A DNA stretch of 64,000 bases. Origin: DSXH01 sp964532065. GTDB lineage: Bacteria; Bacteroidota; Ignavibacteria; Ignavibacteriales; Melioribacteraceae. Where the stretch lies: contig CAZHHG010000008.1 of the NCBI GenBank assembly GCA_964532065.1, positions 11,560 through 75,559 on the forward strand. Direction: 5' to 3'. Of the stretch, positions 1 through 9,988 are shown one piece after another. The position numbers and the translations under genes are program-made. The stretch's first letter is position 1. Every line of letters starts with the position of its first letter. The notes under the pieces were generated by a model. The model was not told the DNA's origin and did not search any database. It saw only the letters and a list, made by a program, of their open reading frames with translations.

Positions 1-1493
1 TTTGTCCGGACAGTTACAACTGTTTGATAAGTTTCCGGGAAGTACTGATAATTATCTATTTCGATATTGATCTCATTATTTTCAAATTCAACCGGTTTAT
101 AACTATTATTACTCGCATCAACTTTTTCTTTTAGATTATTTCCTTTAAAGTTGATTTTCTCCCCTTCCTTCAGTTCAATTGAAATTTTGTTTTCATTATC
201 TAGGATTATATTTTTTTCAATGACCGAAGGGACAAAATAGCTGAAGACATTGCTGTAGCGCAGACTTACATTACCTTTATTGTGCATGATTATATTATTA
301 ATTAATTCCATATAAGAATCGACCGATTGAACTCCGCCTCCGGTTTGATTATGGACTATAATATTATCCTTAACAGTTGCACGACTCTCTTTAGATAACC
401 GAACTCCTCCCGCACCCTTTCCAACAGTCCAGTTTCCGGCGATAAAATTGTTAGTAATCAATGCATGACCGGTATGGTTAGTATAAATACCTCCGCCGTC
501 GTCGTCAGAAATATTACCGACAATCCAATTTCCGTTTATAAAGGGATAGGAGAAGTTTTCAGTATAGATTCCTCCTGCATCACTTCTTCCTTTTGCCTGA
601 TTACAAATAATCAGGTTGTTTTCGATAACGGGTCTCGATTCATAAGCACAGGAAATGGCACCGCCATTGCTGCTTCTTGTTCTGCCCCAATCATTAACTC
701 CGGAAGTGTTATTGATGAATATATTATTTGCAACGAGGGGCTGCCATCCGCCTTCCATTCTATTATTGATAATTTTGGTTGGTGGCGCATCAGGATTGCG
801 GAGCCAGCCATAAAATGCTATTCCGCCTCCATTGCCGATTGAAGTTTCGTTATTATAAAATAAATTATTCCGAATAACAGGGACTGAATTATATAAGCAG
901 GCAATTCCACCGCCGTGATTTCCGTTCTGATGTATCCGGGTATGATTGAAATTATCGGGTTCCATCACATAATTATTTTCTATTATACAGTTACTTATAA
1001 CCGGTGATGTGTCGTCACAGAGTATACCGCCCCCATGTGATTTGGATAGCCCGTTTCTTATTGTAAATCCATCTATACAGGAATTGTCGGCGCCGATTAC
1101 GACACGCCGCATTTTCTGTCCATCGAGCAGAGTTTGATAAGCCTGAATTTCTCTTTCCCATGATCCTGACTTAAAACCACCGTAAAGATCCACGAACTGT
1201 TTCATGATTACTGTAGATCCAGAATAACTACCGGAAGCTACAAGTATAGCGCAGCGGTTTTCTGATGACGCATTTACGGTTTTTTCGAGCGCATAGGTAA
1301 CAGATTCCCAGGGTTTATCTATCGATCCGTTTCCATCTTTATCCGAGCCTTTCATCCGGTCCACATAATAAACCTGTTTATACTTTGCACGATCAATCTC
1401 TTCTGTTACGGGTCCGATCTTCGAAATTTCTTTTATATTCTGAGCAATAAGATTTGGTAAAATGAACAGAACCATTAATAATATTTTTTTCAT
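1..1493 (-). CDS. Secreted right-handed beta-helix protein, 3' end cut by window edge
   Basis: The minus-strand frame stays open from an ATG at 1493 to the window edge, giving about 497 residues. It begins with a signal peptide (MKKILLMVLFILPNLIAQ). A short segment with DKDGNGSIDKPW follows, and then many beta-helix rungs of the type NNLFYNN, NNFIAGN, NNIIMHN and GGGIACLYNS. This pattern is typical of parallel beta-helix proteins (Pfam beta_helix / choice-of-anchor Q), which are often carbohydrate-active or adhesive. No catalytic residues can be assigned. A GGAAGG sequence lies 11 nt before the start. It is 30 bp downstream of the first FG-GAP gene and is probably the last visible gene of the same operon. 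Its C-terminus, where a T9SS tail would sit, is not in the window. Confidence 0.8.
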   Translation of the reverse strand, partial: MKKILLMVLFILPNLIAQNIKEISKIGPVTEEIDRAKYKQVYYVDRMKGSDKDGNGSIDKPWESVTYALEKTVNASSENRCAILVASGSYSGSTVIMKQFVDLYGGFKSGSWEREIQAYQTLLDGQKMRRVVIGADNSCIDGFTIRNGLSKSHGGGILCDDTSPVISNCIIENNYVMEPDNFNHTRIHQNGNHGGGIACLYNSVPVIRNNLFYNNETSIGNGGGIAFYGWLRNPDAPPTKIINNRMEGGWQPLVANNIFINNTSGVNDWGRTRSSNGGAISCAYESRPVIENNLIICNQAKGRSDAGGIYTENFSYPFINGNWIVGNISDDDGGGIYTNHTGHALITNNFIAGNWTVGKGAGGVRLSKESRATVKDNIIVHNQTGGGVQSVDSYMELINNIIMHNKGNVSLRYSNVFSYFVPSVIEKNIILDNENKISIELKEGEKINFKGNNLKEKVDASNNSYKPVEFENNEINIEIDNYQYFPETYQTVVTVRT

Positions 1494-1523
1494 AAAGAGA
1501 AATTCCTTCCGGTCCGCGCCGGA

Positions 1524-4340
1524 TTATTTATTGAAAGTTAGTTTTACTTCTTTAAGAATTGGCGCTCCGGCACCGTTGCCGGTATCGAAGTATGCCCTGT
1601 ATTGTATCCACTTTCCTTTAAGATTTTTTATCGGTTGACCGCTATCGAGATAAAATGAATTTTCCCCATCCGGCCCTGTCCATTTAGCTTTTTCAAGATC
1701 TTTTTCCGAACCAGCCGATCTCAGCTGGAATTTAATTGAAGAATATTTCTGAACTTCTGCGTCCCAGCTTATTGATACTGGTTTTGAATTACTGCTGTTG
1801 TAGGGTGATGAAGTGTAATAGAAAATGTTTTTACGGTTCCAAACGTCTCCGACATCCGTTCCCATATCGTAATGAGCTCCAATACCGGGAATTTTCTGAA
1901 CGTTACCGGCAGAGAATCCATCAGGTCCGCCCCAATAGAGAAGCGAGTTAGTGTGGTGGTCGCCGTACTTACCGATCTCATCAAAACTTCCATCGGCGCG
2001 GTGGCAGAAAAAGAAGAGATCCATATATCCGTCCCGGTTGAAATCGCAGACCATCGAGCCGGTTCCGCCATCCGTGTGAAACTTGAGCGAGTTATTAAGA
2101 TCATACCCGTTAATACCACCGAGAAGCACCGTCGAGAAACCGGTACGGTTACTGCGGCCTTTATATAGCGGGCAAACAAGATCGAGCCATCCGTCGTTAT
2201 TTACATCACCAATTGTCATGGTCTTTGCCTGAACCGGCAGTGAAACCGGATTACCGTATTTCAGATCCTTCTGCTGATAATAGATCAGAATATTTTTATC
2301 GTGAGCAAAAACAATGTCGAGCAATCCGTCCTTATTCAAATCAGCTGCTTCCGGATTACCGGTGCCCTGACTGTTTGGAAAGAGCCATGAGTTTTTTATT
2401 CCGTAACTTCTTGTTCCATCACCGTAGAATACAACTGCTAATCCCCCGGATTGATCGCCGAAAATCAAATCAAGATTGCCATCGTAATTAATATCCGCAA
2501 TTGAGCATGATCTAGTCATTTTAGTAGGAAGTTCGCTTCTTTCTGAAACGACCCATCCAGATGAACTGCCCCAATAAATAAATGATCCGGGCCAGACTTT
2601 ATCTTTTTTAAGATGGGGAGTTCCGTTCGAAATAATTATATCAATAAAACCATCCTTATCCAGATCGGCAACCTGAACTCCCAGTCCGCTCAGACTTGGT
2701 AAACCGGTTACATTCCAGGTACTGAATTCATTATTCTTATTCCAATAAATCCAAGCTTCATTAGCAGTCCGGTATGTTTCTCCCCTGTTCAATAATATTA
2801 TATCAACCAATCCATCGTCGTTCAGATCAGAGAATGCTTGTTCATACCCTTCGCGCGAAGGGAAAATAATTTTATTTTCAACGTCCATGCTTCCGTCGTC
2901 TTTGCCGAGGAAAAGGAAAGAAGGATCGTAATCCCCCCGCGAATTTCCCATCATAGAGGTTATTAAAATATCGAGGTGCCCGTCGTTATTGAAGTCTGCA
3001 ATTGCATTCCCCTGCGCACCGTGCTCATATAGTGGTGTTCGATTTGTTTCCTTAAAGCCGGACGGACTATTCCAGTAAATAAATGAAGGGACTTCGAACG
3101 AATAATGTTCCTGGAAATTGCAGACGAGTAAATCAATCCATCCGTCGTTATTAAGATCTGCTGCGTTAGCTCCCCATGCGCCAATTGAAGGAATGGGCTG
3201 CCTGTTTTCTTTACTAAATCCGTTCGCAGAGCCGAAATAGAGAAACGAATAAATTAAACGGTTGGCCAGGTTCGGATCTCCGGTCACAGAGTGCTGATGA
3301 TTAGTAAAGAAGAGATCTACAAATCCATCTTTATTGAAATCCGCCGATACAATATCTTTGGCGGTAAATGTTTCAAATGAAATTCTCTTATCAGGGTTAA
3401 AAGAATTGTTTATGTTTAAGTATGCATAGGACACATCGCCATCGCTGTTAGCAAAAATCAGATCGATCAAATTATCATTGTTGATATCAACGGCTTCTAC
3501 TGCCTGCGCATTAATAGTTGGCAGCTGAACTAAATTTTCTTCATTAAAACCTTCCTTAGTGCCGAAATAGACGAATGAAAAACCTCCATCGCTATTTGAA
3601 AAAGCGAGATCGGGCCATCCGTCGTTATTAAAGTCTGCAGTTACTACATCTGTAGCACCGGAAGTTGCTATCTCCGTAAAATTTTTACTGCTAAAGTCAT
3701 CAACACTTCCCCAGTAAATTCTTGATGGAGAGGTACCTACTTTACTTTTATCCCTGTATTCCCAGAAACCGGCAGAGAAAGCAATTACAATATCTTTATA
3801 ACCGTCGTTATTAAAATCACCAACGGCAGCTTTTTGAGCATCAGAACTTTCGAGCATTATTCTTTTCTTGAAAGGATAGAAAGCCCATTCGCCTTCCTTC
3901 TTAACATGATCTTTACTTAGTCCTCCGTAATAAACAAAAGATTCCATCCCCGTCCATGTACCGTTTGAATAATTTGCAACAACCAGATCAACATTGCCGT
4001 CGTTATTAAGATCGGAAGGAGTAACCCACATCGGACCGTTTGCAGGGATATAAGAATGATTCTGAATGCTGAAATCTTTTCCATTCCCCCAATAAATGGA
4101 CATATCAAGCATTTCAATCAAGGGATGTGAATTAACTGAAAGTATATCGATATTACCGTCGCCGTTAACATCCCACCTATTAACAGGTTGAATTTTTCCA
4201 TTGTGTGATACATACATATTGGCGCCGGCATCACTGAATTTACCTTTTATAAAATCATTATAACTGTTCTGCTTCCAAACTTTTTGTGCCGGAATTATAA
4301 TTGAAAAGAGAAACACTATTAAGATTATCTTTTTTATCAT
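1524..4340 (-). CDS. Secreted FG-GAP/VCBS repeat protein, paralogue A
   Basis: This 938-residue protein has a signal peptide ending near IIIPAQ. I count 14 calcium-loop motifs of the form D-x-N-x-D-G-x-x-D-[LI], for example DVNGDGNIDIL, DFNNDGWPDLAF and DFNRDGYMDLFF, spread over about residues 54-810. Each is usually followed by an F-x-Y-[WF]-G strand. These are FG-GAP (integrin-alpha-like) repeats; fourteen would fit two seven-bladed propellers, which is an inference. A C-terminal domain with KFQLRSA and WIQYRAYF is shared with the next two genes. There is no T9SS tail. AAGGA lies 9 nt before the ATG. It is more divergent than the other two paralogues. The function is probably surface binding of a glycan or other ligand; nothing catalytic is seen. 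Confidence 0.9.
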   Translation of the reverse strand: MIKKIILIVFLFSIIIPAQKVWKQNSYNDFIKGKFSDAGANMYVSHNGKIQPVNRWDVNGDGNIDILSVNSHPLIEMLDMSIYWGNGKDFSIQNHSYIPANGPMWVTPSDLNNDGNVDLVVANYSNGTWTGMESFVYYGGLSKDHVKKEGEWAFYPFKKRIMLESSDAQKAAVGDFNNDGYKDIVIAFSAGFWEYRDKSKVGTSPSRIYWGSVDDFSSKNFTEIATSGATDVVTADFNNDGWPDLAFSNSDGGFSFVYFGTKEGFNEENLVQLPTINAQAVEAVDINNDNLIDLIFANSDGDVSYAYLNINNSFNPDKRISFETFTAKDIVSADFNKDGFVDLFFTNHQHSVTGDPNLANRLIYSFLYFGSANGFSKENRQPIPSIGAWGANAADLNNDGWIDLLVCNFQEHYSFEVPSFIYWNSPSGFKETNRTPLYEHGAQGNAIADFNNDGHLDILITSMMGNSRGDYDPSFLFLGKDDGSMDVENKIIFPSREGYEQAFSDLNDDGLVDIILLNRGETYRTANEAWIYWNKNNEFSTWNVTGLPSLSGLGVQVADLDKDGFIDIIISNGTPHLKKDKVWPGSFIYWGSSSGWVVSERSELPTKMTRSCSIADINYDGNLDLIFGDQSGGLAVVFYGDGTRSYGIKNSWLFPNSQGTGNPEAADLNKDGLLDIVFAHDKNILIYYQQKDLKYGNPVSLPVQAKTMTIGDVNNDGWLDLVCPLYKGRSNRTGFSTVLLGGINGYDLNNSLKFHTDGGTGSMVCDFNRDGYMDLFFFCHRADGSFDEIGKYGDHHTNSLLYWGGPDGFSAGNVQKIPGIGAHYDMGTDVGDVWNRKNIFYYTSSPYNSSNSKPVSISWDAEVQKYSSIKFQLRSAGSEKDLEKAKWTGPDGENSFYLDSGQPIKNLKGKWIQYRAYFDTGNGAGAPILKEVKLTFNK

Positions 4341-4365
4341 ACCGTTATATCCTTAAGTAATTCAT

Positions 4366-7169
4366 TTAATCTATTTTTTTGGAAAAAGAAATTTCTACTT
4401 CTGATAAATATGGTGTTGCCGCATAATCAGGTGTTATCAAACGCGCGCGGTACTGAATATAATTTCCATAAACATTTACCAATTCACTTCCTGATTTTTT
4501 AAACCATGAATTTTTTCCGTTTGGACCGCTCCATTCCGCCTTTTCAATATCCTCCTTCATAATTGATGTACGAATCTGAAAATGAATTTCAGTTCCGAAA
4601 GGAGTATCGGCTTTCCAACTAATTGCCGATGGGATTTCATTCTGATTTATCTGAAATAGTGATGAATAATAGTCCTCATAAAACCCACGGTCGTAGCTGT
4701 TGCCGGGGTCACGGAGGTTTAATCCGAATGGGCCCTGAGCCGGAAGTTCAATCCGGTTTTCCTTTGAAAATCCGTTTGGACTTCCCCAGTATAAATAAGA
4801 ATTGCATGAATGATTATGAGGTTCGGGTTCAAAGTAAGAACCGGATTTACGGTGATTTGCAACAAGCGCATCAAGCCAGCCATCGCCATCATAATCAAGC
4901 AGTTCAACACCGGAAGGTCCTAACGATTCAATTCTACCAGCTTCTTTTACAAAGCCTTCTTTACTTCCGTAATAAACAAGTGATGGACGATTGCCGCTAA
5001 CCTCTCCGCCATAGCTAGTGATAAACATATCGAGCCAGCCATCCTTGTTGAGATCTGCAAAACAGTTCTGGTAGGCAACATAGGTTGGAATTTCAACCCG
5101 GCTACTGTTGGAGAATCCATCTGCAGAACCGTAATAAAGGAATGAACTTCCGAGGTCGCCCTCAGGAGCTCCGCGTTTCGGACAGAATAGATCGAGCCAT
5201 CCATCCTTATTGAAATCGGCAGCTTTTAAATACATTAATTCATCTTTTCTTCCAAGGTCTAAATCTGTTATCCGTAAATTTGAGAAGCCGCTTTCATCCC
5301 CCCACCAGAATCTGACTTTGCCAAATTCTATCTGACCGGCAATATCGAGCCATCCGTCCTTATTCAGATCTTTCAGCAATGGACCGCGTATTTTTGGTGT
5401 TGATAATTGAATAACAGTCCTGTTATTGAAACTAAATCCTTTTGGTGAACCCCAGAAAATCGGCAGGCCATACTTTCCTGGATTATTAAGGTCCTGAGCA
5501 CTTCCGCTTCCAAGAATATCGAGATAACCATCGCGGTTGATATCTGCTATTCGAACACCTCCGTAGCAAAACGTTGAAGTAAGAAAAGTCTGCTCGTTAA
5601 ATTCCCCGTTATTGTTCCACTGAATAATGAACGCTGCCTGATCGTGAGCAACATTTTCTATGAAAGCATATTTAAAAGCTTGTGATGCCATAATTATATC
5701 AACGTTACCATCATCATCTAAATCTGCATTTCCATAGCCGAATATTTCATGTGTGTTAAAATTTGTAGATCTTGATCCGGTGAAATTCCTGGTACCATCG
5801 CCCCAGTATAATCTCGATATAGAAGGTCCATCCGAGAACCATCCGTAGTCGTTAAAGAAAATCACATCGGGAAGCCCGTCATTATTAGCATCCCCTATTG
5901 TGTTGGCATACGTTCCCTGTGTAGGAAGCTGAGTGTGATTTTCAAAAAAGAATTCACCATTGTTATTCCAGAAAACGTAAGAGAGAAGATTTTTCTGATT
6001 TGTTACGAATCTGTTGCTTACCACAATTTCCGGAAATCCGTCGCGGTTCAGATCTCCGCAGCTTACTCCGCTGGCTCCGAGTGTAGGAAGAAGTGTCGGT
6101 TTACGTGATGAAAAATCTTTTCCATCTGAATAGAAGAGGTAGGAATCCGTCCAGCTTCCCCCGCCAATTGAAGTCAAATTGGTAACAAAAAGATCATCGA
6201 AACCATCATTATTAAAATCAGCAAATGAAAGATCGCTCGGGTTGTTAACCTTTAGTAAAATTGATTCTGATAGATTAAAAAAAGTACCCCCGGAATTCTT
6301 TAATACTCTTACACCCTCCTGGTTACAAACGGCAATATCAATTTGATCATCACTATTAAAATCGCCGAGTGATAGAGCTGTTCCAGTTATATTCAGTTTG
6401 AGAGCTTTGTCTATATCGTTAAATGCGCCTTTCGATGAAAGGAAAATGAAGAGATTTTCTTTTGTCATGAAAGCAAGATCATCAACTCTGTCTTTATCAA
6501 TGTCGTAGGCAGCGAGGGCCAGTGCACCAACACCATTAAAAGAAAGTTCGAGATGATTTTCCTTTTTAAATCCATCCGGAGAATTGAAATAGATAAAACT
6601 TCTGCGCGGCGCAGATTCGATATCAGATAATTCCCAGAACTGGCAACCGATAGCCAGATCCAGCCAGGAATCACCATTAAAATCTCCCGCAGCAATTGAC
6701 GTTCCGTCCGCAGCCGGTAATTCGGTTCTGTTGTAAGGTGAGAATCCATCCTTCGAACCATAATATAACCATGCCGGTATTCTGCGGGCATGACTATCGT
6801 TAAAATTCACTACGGCGAGGTCATTGAATCCGNNNNNNNNNNCGCAATCAATCCATCGCGGGAACCGGCAGCCGGTAATTGAATTCTTGACCGGGAGTCG
6901 ATTCCGTTTCCGTTATTCAAATAGATATATGTGTTTTCCTTCTCGGTATGTGCGTGACCGGTAGGAAGAAAAATATCGAGGTAACCATCGTTGTTAAAAT
7001 CCCATCGTGTAATTATCTGAATCCTTCCCTTAGCAGACACATATGCATTACTTCCGGCATCTAAAAATTTTCCGTCAGCAAAATCCTTAAAACTGTTTTC
7101 CTTCCAAACCGATTGGCCAAAAACGATTCCAGCAAAAGATGTTATCAATATTGTAATAAGTTTCTTCAT
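4366..7169 (-). CDS. Secreted FG-GAP/VCBS repeat protein, paralogue B, interrupted by a scaffold gap
   Basis: The gene encodes the same architecture as its neighbours: a signal peptide (MKKLITILITSFAGIVFGQ), FG-GAP calcium loops and a shared C-terminal domain with IHFQIRTS and YIQYRARLI. A run of ten Ns at 6833-6842 falls inside the second FG-GAP motif and makes the gene look like two reading frames (4366-6810 and 6810-7172). On the far side of the gap the true frame reads GFNDLAVVNFNDSHAR, which matches GLNDLAVVNYADSHY in paralogue C, so this is one gene of about 935 residues. Thirteen loops are visible and the fourteenth lies in the gap. The ATG at 7169 is preferred over the GTG one codon upstream. 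There is no clear Shine-Dalgarno sequence; translation may depend on the gene 24 bp upstream. Confidence 0.88.
6833..6842. other. Scaffold gap (10 Ns) inside FG-GAP paralogue B
   Basis: Ten Ns mark an assembly join of unknown length. Reading the minus strand, the bases before the gap encode SRDGLIA and the bases after it, starting with a lone C, encode GFNDL. Paralogue C has SRDGLI-L-DFNND-GLNDL at this place. Restoring DFNND in frame needs 14 bases instead of 10. The missing bases encode the repeated DFNND loop, so a repeat-induced assembly break is likely. Confidence 0.9.
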
Positions 7170-7192
7170 CACTCAATAATAAACGCTAATAT

Positions 7193-9988
7193 TTATATTT
7201 TCGAAAAAGATATCTCCACTGCAGTAAGATATGGGGTTGCCGCGCCGTTTGGTGTAATTAATCTTACTCTGTATTGAATAAATTTTCCGGATAGATGTTT
7301 AATTTCACTTCCGTTTATTGTAAACCAGGAATTATTTCCTTCGGGACCAATCCATTGAGAACTTCCGATAGTAGAATCATGATCAGAGGTTCTTATTTGA
7401 AATTCGACCTTAGTACCATGAGGAGTTCCGGCTTCCCATTTTATTCCGGAAGGAATCTGGTTGTCAGGGATTCTGTAAACCGAAGAGAAATAATCCTCGT
7501 AAAATTTTCTATCATAACTGTTGCCGGCATCGCGAAGATTCAAACCGCTTGGTCCGACAGCTAGAAACTCTTTGCGATTCTCTTTTAAAAACCCGTTTGG
7601 CCCGCCCCAGTATAGCAGAGTAGGACAGATATGCCGGTGAGGTTGAGCTTCATTATAAGAACCGGACTTGCGGTGATTTGTAATTAGAAGATCAAGCCAG
7701 CCGTCGCCATCAAAATCGAGAATTTGCGAACCTGATGAACCATAGGATTCTATTTCAACAGGTTGTGTTTTGTATCCATCTTTCCCGCCGTAATAAAGAA
7801 GCGAAGGACGGTTACCTCTTACCTCGCCTCCATAACTCGTAACAAACAGATCGAGCCAGCCGTCATTGTTTATATCAGCAAAAGTATTCTGATACGGAAC
7901 ATATGTGGCAATTTCATCTTTGTTTTTTATATCAAAACCGTTGGCGGAACCGTAAAGTATTAATGATGAACTTAACCTTCCATCGGGGGCGCCGCGGTTA
8001 GGAAGAAAGAGATCGAGCCAACCGTCGTTATTAATATCGGCTCCCTTGATATACATTAAGTGATCCTTACGCCCTAGGTCAAGATCTTCATATCTCACGT
8101 TCGAAAATCCATCCTTATCACCCCACCAGAATCTTATTTTCCCATCCTGAACCTGTCCCACAATATCGAGCCATCCGTCTTTGTTCAGATCCATCAACAA
8201 TGGTCCACGCATTCTTTGTCCAAGGGCATGTAAAACGAATCTGTTTTTAATGCTGTAACCTTTTGGTGAACCCCAGAAAATCGGGAATCCGTTTTTATCA
8301 GGATTATTAAGATCAACACATAAACCGCTTCCAAGAATATCGAGGTAACCGTCGTGATTAATATCCGCGAGGCGTACCCCTCCGTAGGCACGTTCCATTG
8401 TAAGCTGTGTTGGTGTATTAAATTCACCTTCATCATTCCATTCGATCTGCAAACCGCTCTGTTCGTGATCTATTCCATTATAGAATTTTTGACGTGCAAT
8501 AATTAGATCTACAAAATCGTCGTCATCAAGATCTGCGTTCCCGAATCCAAAAATTTGATGCGTATGAAATTCTGTTCGATTATTATTCGAATAATTTCTT
8601 GTGCCATCGCCCCAGTAAATATGCGAGAGCGCGGGACCATCAAGGAAATATCCCTCATAATTAAAAAAGACTACATCGGGAAGACCGTCGTTGTTTACAT
8701 CTCCGATTGTGTTTCCATGAGGACCCTGAGTAGCTAACTGGGTATGGTTCTCAAAGCGGAACGAACCCTTATCATTCCAATAGACATAGGAAGCGAGGTT
8801 CATCTGATTCAGGATTCTCTGATTGCTGAAAACAATTTCAGGAAATCCATCGTTGTTAAGATCGCCGCAGCTTACACCTGCAGCTCCCAGTGTAGGCAAA
8901 GCGGTTTTCTTATTGGATGAGAAATTTTTTCCGTCCGAATAGAAAACAAAAGAATCGGTCCACGAAGCGCCCCCCGGGCTGGTACGGTTTGCAACTATAA
9001 TATCATCAAGGCCATCATCATTAACATCTTTGATAACAACATCCGATGGACTATCTACATTAAGAAGAAATGAATCCGCCGGATCATAATTAAAGTTTTT
9101 ATTGCCGTAAATAATAACCACTCCTTTTGCCGTACAGAAAGCCAGATCAATCAATTCATCATTATTAATATCACCTGTTGATGCAGAGAGTCCCTTAACA
9201 TCTAATTGAACCGCATTAAGAGGATTATCGAAAGCTTTTTTTGAAGATAAGAGGAGGTATGTTTTTTCGCCGGTCATAAATATCAGGTCGGTAATTCCGT
9301 CGTCATCAAGGTCGCTGCATGCCAGCGATTTTGCGCCAAGGTTGTTATAAGAAATTTCGAGACTCCTGCCGGATGAGAACCCTTCCGGAGAATTCCAATA
9401 GATAAAAGATTTTTTAGGTGAGTTCTCATCATCTCCTTCGTAGTATTGACAACCGACAGCCAGATCGATCCAGGAGTCGTTATTAAAATCACCGGCAGCG
9501 AGGGATGTTCCGAATGCTGCCGGTAATTCGACTCTTTGGGAGGGGGAAAAACCTGTTTCAGTACCATAATAGATCCATGCTGGTACTTTTGGATAATGGC
9601 TATCAGCATAGTTTACAACGGCAAGATCATTTAAGCCGTCATTATTAAAATCGAGTATTAATCCGTCGCGTGAACCACCGCCCGGAAGTTCAATCCTCGA
9701 TCTGCCATCAATATCGAGACCATTATTTAAATAGACATAAATATTCTCTTTTTCATTGGAACCATGACCGGCCGGAATATAAAGATCGAGATGACCGTCA
9801 TTATTAAAGTCCCAACGTGTAATCATCTGGATCCGGCCTTTAGAAGAAACATACGCATTACTTCCCGCATCGAGGAAGAGTCCGTCTTTAAAATCATCGA
9901 AAGATGATTCTCTCCAAACCGACTGTGCAAAAACCGGAAGAACAGAAAATAGCATCAGAATTTTTATATATAGAGTAAGTTTCATCAT
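7193..9988 (-). CDS. Secreted FG-GAP/VCBS repeat protein, paralogue C
   Basis: This 931-residue protein has a signal peptide (ending VLPVFAQ) and 14 D-x-[ND]-x-D-x-x-x-[DE]-[LIV] calcium loops, from DFNNDGHLDLYI near the N-terminus to DFDGDGWLDLLI near residue 760. The C-terminal domain has VEFQIRTSDH and FIQYRVRLI. It is very similar to paralogue B over its whole length and less so to A, which indicates serial tandem duplication. The start overlaps the stop of the PhoD-like gene (ATGATGA), so the two are probably translationally coupled. It is predicted to be exported and to bind calcium. The ligand is unknown and no enzyme motif is visible. Confidence 0.92.
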   Translation of the reverse strand: MMKLTLYIKILMLFSVLPVFAQSVWRESSFDDFKDGLFLDAGSNAYVSSKGRIQMITRWDFNNDGHLDLYIPAGHGSNEKENIYVYLNNGLDIDGRSRIELPGGGSRDGLILDFNNDGLNDLAVVNYADSHYPKVPAWIYYGTETGFSPSQRVELPAAFGTSLAAGDFNNDSWIDLAVGCQYYEGDDENSPKKSFIYWNSPEGFSSGRSLEISYNNLGAKSLACSDLDDDGITDLIFMTGEKTYLLLSSKKAFDNPLNAVQLDVKGLSASTGDINNDELIDLAFCTAKGVVIIYGNKNFNYDPADSFLLNVDSPSDVVIKDVNDDGLDDIIVANRTSPGGASWTDSFVFYSDGKNFSSNKKTALPTLGAAGVSCGDLNNDGFPEIVFSNQRILNQMNLASYVYWNDKGSFRFENHTQLATQGPHGNTIGDVNNDGLPDVVFFNYEGYFLDGPALSHIYWGDGTRNYSNNNRTEFHTHQIFGFGNADLDDDDFVDLIIARQKFYNGIDHEQSGLQIEWNDEGEFNTPTQLTMERAYGGVRLADINHDGYLDILGSGLCVDLNNPDKNGFPIFWGSPKGYSIKNRFVLHALGQRMRGPLLMDLNKDGWLDIVGQVQDGKIRFWWGDKDGFSNVRYEDLDLGRKDHLMYIKGADINNDGWLDLFLPNRGAPDGRLSSSLILYGSANGFDIKNKDEIATYVPYQNTFADINNDGWLDLFVTSYGGEVRGNRPSLLYYGGKDGYKTQPVEIESYGSSGSQILDFDGDGWLDLLITNHRKSGSYNEAQPHRHICPTLLYWGGPNGFLKENRKEFLAVGPSGLNLRDAGNSYDRKFYEDYFSSVYRIPDNQIPSGIKWEAGTPHGTKVEFQIRTSDHDSTIGSSQWIGPEGNNSWFTINGSEIKHLSGKFIQYRVRLITPNGAATPYLTAVEISFSKI

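Noticed and set aside
6810..7172. A separate 120-residue gene, or a frameshift pseudogene, in front of the FG-GAP gene
   Set aside because: The apparent break is caused by the N run; paralogue C shows that both parts form one protein with five residues missing.
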